A stretch of DNA of 23,796 nucleotides, taken from positions 1 through 23,796 of the forward strand of contig JAFAGU010000061.1 in assembly GCA_019237595.1 (NCBI GenBank), given 5' to 3'. Both the position numbers and the translations under genes were made by a program. This stretch comes from Betaproteobacteria bacterium. Its GTDB lineage: Bacteria > Pseudomonadota > Gammaproteobacteria > Burkholderiales > SG8-39. Numbering within the stretch: position 1 is the first letter of the stretch; the number at the start of each line of letters is the position of its first letter. The notes beneath the pieces were generated by a model. That model saw only the letters and a list, made by a program, of their open reading frames with translations, ran no database searches and was not told where the DNA came from. Shown piece by piece: positions 16,452-23,796 of this stretch.

Positions 16452-18084
16452 GGGCAGGCTGGTCGCGGTTGAACATCCGCTGAATCTGCCACTGTTGGAG
16501 GATGGAAAGGATGTTGTTCACGAGCCAATAGAGCACCAGGCCCGCCGGGAAGAAGAAGAAGAAAATGCTGAACACGAACGGCATGAACTGCATCACCTTC
16601 GCCTGTACCGGGTCCGGCGGCACGGGGTTCATGCGCGTCTGCAGGACCATGGTGGCGGTCATGAGGATCGGCAGCACGTAGTACGGATCCAGCGCGGAGA
16701 GATCGTGGATCCAAAGAATGAAGGGCGCGTGGCGCAGCTCGATCGCTGCGAGCAGCACCCAGTAGAGCGCGATGAAGACGGGAATCTGGACGAGAATCGG
16801 AAAGCACCCGCCAAGCGGGTTGATCTTCTCCGTCTTGTAGAGCTCCATCATCGCCTGGTTCATTTTCTGGCGATCGTTCCCGTACATTTCCCGGATCTTC
16901 GTCAGGCGCGGGGTCACGAGCTTCATCTTCGCCATCGACTTGTAGCTCGCGGCCGACAGCGGAAAGAAAATCAGCTTGATGAGCACCGTGAGCAGGATGA
17001 TGGCGACGCCCCAGTTTCCGGCGATCTGGTGGAATTTCTGCAGGAGCCAGAAAAGCGGCCACGCAATGATCGTGAGCCAGCCGTAGTCGACGACGAGATC
17101 GAGGCCCGGCGCGGCGGCCTTCAGGCGCTGCTGCTCCTGCGGGCCCGCATAGAGGGAAGCGTCCACGCTCGCCGTGGCGCCCGGCGCAAGCGGCGGCATG
17201 GCGACGAGCGCACGGCCGACGTAGACCCCGTCGTTGCGTTTCTCGAACACGTACTCCCGCTGCACCTTGTCGGGAATCAGCCAGGAGGAGACGAAGTAAT
17301 GCTGGATGAAGGCAAGCCAGCCGTTATCGGCCTTGGCCACGACGTCGACTTTTCCCTTGTCGACATCGGAAGGATGGACCTTCTGGAAGGCCTTCTCGGC
17401 CGTGTACACCGCAAATCCGATGAAGCTCTGGGCGCCGAAGGACTGCGCCAGCTTGTTCGCGTCCGCAGGCGGGCGGCCATCATGCGTAAGCTGCAGATAC
17501 GCATAAGGGGAAGCGGTGTCCTTCCCGGCGTTGCGAGCAGTAAGGGACCACCCGATCACGTAGCTGTCGCGCGAGAAGGTATAGACCTTCTCCACCGATA
17601 TGCCGTTCGCCGCGGTGGCCGTGAGCTTGACGCGAACTTCCTTCGCGCCCGGTGCGAGCTCGTACCGGGTGGCTTCGCTGGTCCATTGCGAGCGATGGTT
17701 GGGTCCGTCCCCGGTCAGGCCGCTTTGCGCCTCGTACTGGTGCTCGGGCCCGAGGAGCACGAAGCTCTTCTCCGGGTCGGCGGAATCCTTGTGGTGCAGA
17801 AGCTCTACGCGCTTGAGCGTCGCGCCGAGGGTATCGATCTCGGCCAGCATGAGGTCGGTGCGCACCACGACTGTCTCGCCCTTGGCCGGGGCGCTGGCTG
17901 CCGGCACGGCCGAACTCGGGGAGGCCGCGCCGCCGGCCGGCTTACCGGTCGGATTTGCGCCGGGCGCTACTGGAGCCTGCTGCTCGACGGCCGGGCGCGG
18001 GCGGTTCTCCTTCTGCCACGCCTCCCAGAGCATGAGCACGGAAAAACCGAAGATGAAGAGCAGGATTAGGCGCTGGGTATCCAT
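16438..18084 (-). CDS. yidC: Membrane protein insertase YidC
   Basis: Inner-membrane insertase acting alone or with SecYEG, with ATP synthase c among its classical substrates. It is 548 aa, the same as E. coli. An N-terminal membrane anchor (about residues 6-20, LILLFIFGFSVLMLW) is followed by a large periplasmic domain of about 300 residues and the conserved C-terminal five-helix insertase core starting near NWGVAIILLTVLIKLIFFPL. The hydrophilic-groove basic residue, Arg366 in E. coli, appears as Lys here (VLIKLIFF), a substitution I believe also occurs in other proteobacteria. The C-terminus is short and basic (PAHGKK). It follows yidD by 3 nt. Confidence 0.97.
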   Translation of the reverse strand: MDTQRLILLFIFGFSVLMLWEAWQKENRPRPAVEQQAPVAPGANPTGKPAGGAASPSSAVPAASAPAKGETVVVRTDLMLAEIDTLGATLKRVELLHHKDSADPEKSFVLLGPEHQYEAQSGLTGDGPNHRSQWTSEATRYELAPGAKEVRVKLTATAANGISVEKVYTFSRDSYVIGWSLTARNAGKDTASPYAYLQLTHDGRPPADANKLAQSFGAQSFIGFAVYTAEKAFQKVHPSDVDKGKVDVVAKADNGWLAFIQHYFVSSWLIPDKVQREYVFEKRNDGVYVGRALVAMPPLAPGATASVDASLYAGPQEQQRLKAAAPGLDLVVDYGWLTIIAWPLFWLLQKFHQIAGNWGVAIILLTVLIKLIFFPLSAASYKSMAKMKLVTPRLTKIREMYGNDRQKMNQAMMELYKTEKINPLGGCFPILVQIPVFIALYWVLLAAIELRHAPFILWIHDLSALDPYYVLPILMTATMVLQTRMNPVPPDPVQAKVMQFMPFVFSIFFFFFPAGLVLYWLVNNILSILQQWQIQRMFNRDQPAHGKK

Positions 18085-18087
18085 CGG

Positions 18088-18300
18088 CTACGGGACCGGG
18101 TCGCACCCGCCGGGGCTCCATGGCCCGCAGCGGCAGAGCCTGCGCACCGCGAGCCAGCCGCCGCGGCAGGCGCCGTGCCGCCCCAGCGCCTCGTGAGCAT
18201 ACTCGGAGCAGCTCGGATGGAACCGGCACGCCCGGGGGAGGAGCGGCGCGACGCTCCACTGATAGCAGCGCACGGCAAGCCGCAACGCGTTTGCAATCAC
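18088..18300 (-). CDS. yidD: Membrane protein insertion efficiency factor YidD
   Basis: Small membrane-associated protein that assists YidC-dependent insertion. It has 70 aa, with a GTG start overlapping the rnpA stop by 4 nt (GTGA). The family signature CRFHPSCSEYAHEAL is present at about residues 25-39, and the C-terminal GGCDPVP matches the usual GGxDPVP. An amphipathic N-terminal helix (MIANALRLAVRCYQWSVAPL) precedes the motif. Confidence 0.95.
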   Translation of the reverse strand: MIANALRLAVRCYQWSVAPLLPRACRFHPSCSEYAHEALGRHGACRGGWLAVRRLCRCGPWSPGGCDPVP

Positions 18301-18620
18301 GAAGCCACCTTCGGAAGGATGACGCGAAGGCGCTCGATCATCGCCTTGCCCGGCTCCGCGTTGTAGGGAGGCCGCACGAGCATGTCGAGGCTCCCCAGCC
18401 GATGCCGTTCCAGCCGGAAGGCCTCCCGGATGCAGCGCTTGATGGCGTTTCGCCGCGTAGCGAGCCGCGCATGCTTGCGAGTGACCAGCATGCCGAGCCT
18501 CGGTTCGCCGGCTTGACGCCGCTCGATGAAGAAAGCATATCCGTCGACGCTTCGCCGCACGCCGCCGCGCAACAAGCGCTCAAATTGCGCGCTATCGCGG
18601 AGACGAAGCTGCGCGCCCAG
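18297..18620 (-). CDS. rnpA: Ribonuclease P protein component
   Basis: Basic protein cofactor of RNase P, which matures tRNA 5' ends. The RNR motif region TRRNAIKRCIREAFRLE identifies the family. The start is problematic. The only standard start codon in frame is the TTG at 18575 (92 aa), but conserved N-terminal family sequence continues upstream: QLRLRDSAQFERLLRGGVRR aligns with the RLKKNEDFQKVFKHG region of B. subtilis RnpA, whose Phe contacts the pre-tRNA leader. I therefore extend to a CTG at 18620 (107 aa), the first plausible near-cognate codon; no ATG, GTG or TTG is found in frame from there through all of rpmH. The extent is thus an inference. It lies 20 nt after rpmH if CTG is used. 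Confidence 0.8.
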   Translation of the reverse strand: MGAQLRLRDSAQFERLLRGGVRRSVDGYAFFIERRQAGEPRLGMLVTRKHARLATRRNAIKRCIREAFRLERHRLGSLDMLVRPPYNAEPGKAMIERLRVILPKVAS

Positions 18621-18640
18621 ACCGTAGCGTCCGGCCGCGG

Positions 18641-18781
18641 CTAAAGCCCGATGCGGCGCCGGCCCTTTGCGCGCCGATTGGCGAGGACTTTTCGCCCGCC
18701 CGCCGTGCGGCTGCGCACGAGGAAGCCGTGGGTGCGCGCGCGGCGCGTCTTGGAAGGTTGATAGGTGCGCTTGGTTGCCAT
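18641..18781 (-). CDS. rpmH: 50S ribosomal protein L34
   Basis: Short, very basic large-subunit protein of 46 aa starting MATKRTYQPSKTRRARTHGF and ending RRAKGRRRIGL, an unmistakable L34 sequence. The open frame continues upstream to about 19006, but the ATG at 18781 is the family start. It is the first gene of the rpmH-rnpA-yidD-yidC-mnmE unit, with a good sigma70-type promoter 25-54 nt upstream, and is divergent from dnaA. Confidence 0.97.
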   Translation of the reverse strand: MATKRTYQPSKTRRARTHGFLVRSRTAGGRKVLANRRAKGRRRIGL

Positions 18782-18805
18782 CGCTGCCGCCTGAAAAAGG
18801 GCGGT

Positions 18806-18835
18806 ATTAGAGCCGGTCGGTGAGCGCATTGTCAA
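18806..18835 (-). promoter_or_regulatory. rpmH operon promoter
   Basis: On the minus strand a perfect -35 TTGACA (18835-18830) is followed after 18 nt by TCTAAT (18811-18806). Transcription would start near 18799, leaving a leader of about 18 nt before the rpmH ATG. This is the best promoter match in the window. Confidence 0.75.
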
Positions 18836-18869
18836 ATGATTTGCGGCGCGCTTTGCGAGAGGAGATTGC

Positions 18870-18878
18870 TGTGGATAA
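18870..18878 (-). promoter_or_regulatory. Perfect DnaA box in the rpmH-dnaA spacer
   Basis: TGTGGATAA on the plus strand, i.e. the consensus DnaA box TTATCCACA on the minus strand. It sits 35 bp upstream of the rpmH -35 box and about 28 bp upstream of a possible dnaA -10, well placed for DnaA autoregulation or as part of oriC. Confidence 0.75.
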
Positions 18879-18905
18879 ACCATGGCTCCGCAAGCACGAA
18901 GAAGG

Positions 18906-18911
18906 TAAAAT
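18906..18911 (+). promoter_or_regulatory. Candidate -10 box of the dnaA promoter
   Basis: TAAAAT (5 of 6 to consensus) with no convincing -35. It would give a leader of about 100 nt. It is the best candidate in the 150 bp before dnaA, but tentative. Confidence 0.3.
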
Positions 18912-18949
18912 TCCGGCCTGCCCGGAGCCTCCAGGCGAGCGCCGAAGAG

Positions 18950-18970
18950 GACGTCGTTTCGACGTCGAAA
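18950..18970. repeat. Overlapping palindromes in the dnaA leader
   Basis: Two perfect inverted repeats share bases: GACGTCG / CGACGTC (18950-18956 and 18960-18966, loop TTT) and the continuous 14-bp palindrome TTTCGACGTCGAAA (18957-18970). As RNA only the first makes a normal hairpin; as DNA the second looks like a dimeric-protein site. They are 50-70 nt upstream of the dnaA ATG. Confidence 0.5.
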
Positions 18971-19019
18971 ACCAAGAGCGCCGCCGACCACCCAGGCGAG
19001 ATACAAGGCTACTCAAGCG

Positions 19020-20369
19020 ATGCAAAATCTCTGGGACGCTTGCCTGCGCCGGCTCGAGCAGGAGCTGCCCGCCCAGCAGTTCAATACCTGGATCCGACCG
19101 TTGTCGCCGGAGGCTTCAAGCGACGCACCCAACGCGGACGAGGTCCTCGTGCTGAGCGCTCCGAATCGCTTTGTGCTCGAGCTCGTGCGCGAGCGCTTCG
19201 CAGCGAGAATCGCCAAGCTCGCGGCCGAGGCGACCGGCAAGGAATGCGACCTCAGGCTCGTGCTCGCCAGGGGCGCCGAGCCGCTGCTGAAGGGTGCGCC
19301 CATCGCTCCGGCGCGCGGCGCCGAGGTTTCCGTCACCGTGCCGGGCGAGCGCGGCCGGCTGAATCGCACGTTCACCTTCGACAGCTTCGTGACGGGCAAG
19401 GCGAACCAGCTCGCGCGCGCGGCAGCCATCCAGGTGGCCGAGAACCCCGGCATCTCCTACAACCCGCTTTTCATCTACGGCGGCGTCGGTCTGGGCAAGA
19501 CCCACCTTCTGCAGGCCATCGGCAACGCATTGGCCGAACAGCGGCCGCAAGCTCGCATCCGATACAGCCATGCCGAGCAGTACGTCACCGATGTCGTGCG
19601 CGCCTACCAGCAGAAATCCTTCGACGAGTTCAAGCGCTACTACCACTCGCTCGACCTCCTGCTGATCGACGACATCCAGTTCTTCTCCAACAAGGGCCGC
19701 ACGCAAGAGGAATTCTTCTACGCGTTCAACGCCCTCGTGGAGGCGCACAAGCAGATCGTCATCACCTGCGACACCTACCCGAAGGAGATCGCAGGCATGG
19801 AGGAACGCCTGATCTCGCGATTCGGCTGGGGCCTGACCGTGGCCATCGAGCCGCCCGAGCTGGAGATGCGCGTCGCCATCGTCCTCAAGAAAGCCGAGGC
19901 GGAGGCGGTGGAACTATCCGAGGAGATTGCCTTCTTCATTGCCAAGCACATCCGCTCGAATGTCCGCGAGCTTGAAGGTGCGCTCAAGAAAGTGCTGGCA
20001 TTCGCCCGCTTCAACGGCCGCGAGCTGTCGCTCGAGCTTGCGAAGGAGGCGTTGCGCGACATTCTCAATGTCGCCAGCCGCCAGGTGAGCGTCGACGGCA
20101 TCCAGAAGACGGTCGCGGAGTACTTCAAGATCAAGGTCTCCGACATGCATTCCAAGCGGCGAAACCGCAACGTCGCGCGCCCGCGCCAGGTTGCGATGGC
20201 GCTCGCCAAGGATCTCACCCAGATGAGCCTGCCCGAGATTGGCGAGGCGTTCGGCAACCGGGATCACACGACGGTGCTCCATGCCTGCCGCACGATCGCG
20301 AGCCTGCGCAAGCAGGACACGGCCCTCAACCGCGACTACCTGATCCTTGAGCAGGTGCTGAAAGGTTGA
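19020..20369 (+). CDS. dnaA: Chromosomal replication initiator protein DnaA
   Basis: AAA+ initiator that binds DnaA boxes and opens oriC. It is 449 aa, somewhat short (E. coli 467) because domain II is brief. Domain I starts MQNLWDACLRRLEQELPAQQ with the conserved FNTWIRPL; the linker covers about residues 84-113. Domain III has Walker A GGVGLGKT (154-161) and Walker B LIDDIQ (215-220). Domain IV ends with the DnaA-box recognition signature GNRDHTTVLHACRTI. The ATG is chosen because domain I begins there, although its Shine-Dalgarno (AAGG, about 12 nt away) is weak. It is the first plus-strand gene, divergent from rpmH. Confidence 0.98.
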   Translation: MQNLWDACLRRLEQELPAQQFNTWIRPLSPEASSDAPNADEVLVLSAPNRFVLELVRERFAARIAKLAAEATGKECDLRLVLARGAEPLLKGAPIAPARGAEVSVTVPGERGRLNRTFTFDSFVTGKANQLARAAAIQVAENPGISYNPLFIYGGVGLGKTHLLQAIGNALAEQRPQARIRYSHAEQYVTDVVRAYQQKSFDEFKRYYHSLDLLLIDDIQFFSNKGRTQEEFFYAFNALVEAHKQIVITCDTYPKEIAGMEERLISRFGWGLTVAIEPPELEMRVAIVLKKAEAEAVELSEEIAFFIAKHIRSNVRELEGALKKVLAFARFNGRELSLELAKEALRDILNVASRQVSVDGIQKTVAEYFKIKVSDMHSKRRNRNVARPRQVAMALAKDLTQMSLPEIGEAFGNRDHTTVLHACRTIASLRKQDTALNRDYLILEQVLKG

Positions 20370-20401
20370 ATGAACAAGCTGTGCATAGGGAACGCATCAA
20401 T

Positions 20402-20410
20402 TGTGGACAA
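20402..20410 (-). promoter_or_regulatory. DnaA box (TTGTCCACA)
   Basis: TGTGGACAA on the plus strand, differing from the consensus at one position; the best box in the dnaA-dnaN spacer. Confidence 0.55.
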
Positions 20411-20522
20411 ACGGCGCTGGGAGCGATCGCCGCGGAACGATCCACATTGGCGCACACGGTACCCACAGGTTTCACCCAGGCGTTTTTGCCGGCAAGGACT
20501 TCTGCACAAAGCTTTTTCCGGC

Positions 20523-20551
20523 TTGTCCACGTCTTTTTCCGCCCTTATCTA
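20523..20551 (+). promoter_or_regulatory. Candidate dnaN promoter
   Basis: TTGTCC (20523-20528) and TATCTA (20546-20551) at the ideal 17-nt spacing, each 4 of 6 to consensus. The start would be near 20558, 26 nt before the dnaN ATG. It overlaps a weak DnaA box and the trio-like sequence, so DnaA binding could affect it. Confidence 0.4.
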
Positions 20552-20583
20552 TTACTACTAGTTCAGAAGAAAAGGTAAAGACA

Positions 20584-21690
20584 ATGCTGTCGGTCAAAGC
20601 AAAACGCGACGAGCTACTCGGGCCGCTGTCGGCCGTGGGCGGCATCATCGAGCGCCGCCATACGCTGCCGATCCTGTCGAACGTTCTGCTCGAGAAGGCT
20701 GGCGACGCGCTCAGCTTCCTCGCGACCGACATCGAGATCCAGATCCTCGCCAGGGGCACGGCGAAAGCCCAGGGCGACGGGACGGGCGTCACGGTCGGCG
20801 CGCGCAAGCTGATGGATATCCTGCGCGCGCTGCCCGACGGCTCGGAGGTGAGCCTCCAGCAGCAGGAGAAGCGCCTGGTCGTCAAGGCCGGAAAAAGCCG
20901 GTTCACGCTGCAGACTCTGCCGCCGGAGGATTTTCCGCGCCTCGCCAAGCCCTCGGGCGAGGTCGCCAAGTTCAAGCTCGCCCAGAAGGCGCTGCGTCGT
21001 ACCCTTGCCCTCGTCCAGTACGCCATGGCTCAACAGGACATCCGTTATTACCTGAACGGCCTCCTGATGGTCGTGGAGGATGGAGAGCTGAGGGCGGTCG
21101 CCACGGACGGGCATCGACTGGCATTCGCTTCGCTCAAGCTCGAGGCCAAGCTCCCGCGCCAGGAAGTCATCATCCCGAGGAAGACCGTCCTGGAGCTTTC
21201 GAAGCTCCTCGCCGATAGCGACGAGGAAGTGAGCATCGAGCTCTCCGCCAACCAGGCCTGCTTTGCCTTCGGCTCGGTGGAGCTCGTTTCGAAGCTCGTC
21301 GATGGCAAATTCCCGGACTACACGCGCGTCATCCCGGCGCAGCACAAGAACCGGCTGCAGCTCGAGCGCGAGCCTCTGCGCCAGGCGCTCCTCAGGGCGG
21401 CGATCCTGTCCAACGAAAAATTCCGCGGCGTACGCTGGGTCCTGGCCGAGGGCTCCCTCAAGATCGTGTCCTCCAACGCCGAGCAGGAGGAGGCGAACGA
21501 GGAGCTCGACGTGAAGTATTCGGGCGATGCCCTCGACATCGGGTTCAACGTGAACTATCTGCTCGACGTGCTGAATAACGTGCCGGGCGCTGCCATCGAC
21601 TGTGCCTTCGGCGATTCCTCCTCGAGCGCTCTCATCACGTACCCGTCGGAGAAGGATTTCAAGTACGTCGTCATGCCGATGAGGATCTAG
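20584..21690 (+). CDS. dnaN: DNA polymerase III beta subunit (sliding clamp)
   Basis: Homodimeric ring that tethers polymerase to DNA. I start at the ATG at 20584 (MLSVKAKRDELLGPLSAVGG), preceded by AAAGG at 8 nt, giving 368 aa (E. coli 366); the open frame to 20401 is spacer sequence with DnaA boxes. Three clamp domains are visible, with conserved RRHTLPILSNVLLE at the N-terminus, ATDGHRLA in domain 2, and the C-terminal YVVMPMRI, which is part of the partner-binding pocket. The gene is followed directly by gyrB. Confidence 0.98.
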   Translation: MLSVKAKRDELLGPLSAVGGIIERRHTLPILSNVLLEKAGDALSFLATDIEIQILARGTAKAQGDGTGVTVGARKLMDILRALPDGSEVSLQQQEKRLVVKAGKSRFTLQTLPPEDFPRLAKPSGEVAKFKLAQKALRRTLALVQYAMAQQDIRYYLNGLLMVVEDGELRAVATDGHRLAFASLKLEAKLPRQEVIIPRKTVLELSKLLADSDEEVSIELSANQACFAFGSVELVSKLVDGKFPDYTRVIPAQHKNRLQLEREPLRQALLRAAILSNEKFRGVRWVLAEGSLKIVSSNAEQEEANEELDVKYSGDALDIGFNVNYLLDVLNNVPGAAIDCAFGDSSSSALITYPSEKDFKYVVMPMRI

Positions 21691-21694
21691 AGCG

Positions 21695-23796
<2,102 letters not shown>

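Larger units (their letters stand above)
20370..20583. other. dnaA-dnaN spacer: candidate replication origin (oriC)
   Basis: A 214-bp non-coding spacer with several DnaA-box-like nonamers: TGTGCATAG (20380-20388, one mismatch), TGTGGACAA (20402-20410, one mismatch), TTCTGCACA (20500-20508, one mismatch), plus weaker CGATCCACA (20438-20446), GTACCCACA (20459-20467) and TTGTCCACG (20523-20531). A more A+T-rich stretch follows at about 20545-20584, with TAG TAG TAA TAG on the minus strand at 20560-20549. The layout fits an origin, but the rpmH-dnaA spacer with its perfect box is the alternative or a second half of a bipartite origin. Confidence 0.55.

Noticed and set aside
16300..18069. A 589-codon plus-strand open frame opposite yidC
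   Set aside because: Shadow of yidC caused by biased codon use; no RBS and low-complexity charged translation.

Overview
The window is an origin-proximal chromosome segment of a high-GC Gram-negative bacterium, most likely a betaproteobacterium. The gene order is the classical proteobacterial origin block. GyrB carries the long TOPRIM-domain insertion typical of Gram-negative gyrases. recF is missing between dnaN and gyrB, as in many betaproteobacteria. I cannot name the genus from sequence alone.

Layout, left to right. 1-1799, minus strand: the 5' end of a HAD-type phosphatase gene overlapping glpD by an ATGA, then a small 60-codon ORF of unknown function. 1979-8925, minus strand: the complete F-type ATP synthase operon in the order atpI-B-E-F-H-A-G-D-C (read right to left). 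8925-13013, minus strand: mnmG-rsmG-parA-parB, each gene overlapping the next by 4 nt, with parB overlapping atpI by 1 nt. 13014-13139: a short leader with two parS-like palindromes and one further perfect inverted repeat. 13140-14984, minus strand: a GTP-type phosphoenolpyruvate carboxykinase gene that splits the usual mnmE-mnmG pair. 15129-18781, minus strand: rpmH-rnpA-yidD-yidC-mnmE, tightly packed. 18782-19019: the divergent rpmH/dnaA control region with a perfect DnaA box. 19020-23796, plus strand: dnaA, a 214-bp origin-like spacer, dnaN, and gyrB, which runs off the right edge.

Transcription diverges from the dnaA region, so if oriC lies at about 18.8 or 20.4-20.6 kb nearly all genes here are co-directional with replication. 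The contents combine initiation (DnaA), the sliding clamp (DnaN) and gyrase with chromosome segregation (ParA, ParB, parS), ribosome and RNase P components (RpmH, RnpA), membrane protein insertion (YidC, YidD), tRNA wobble modification (MnmE, MnmG), 16S rRNA methylation (RsmG) and energy generation (ATP synthase).

Most of the window is ordinary housekeeping sequence and I see no evidence of a new multi-gene system. The items most worth a second look are the paired parS-like sites in the mnmG leader, the insertion of pckG with its own promoter-like signal and leader hairpin, the lack of any ATG/GTG/TTG start codon upstream of the conserved N-terminus of RnpA, the DnaA-trio-like sequence beside DnaA boxes in the dnaA-dnaN spacer, and overlapping palindromes in the dnaA leader. 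I saw no tRNA, rRNA, CRISPR array or insertion sequence. No gap without a gene exceeds 300 bases.
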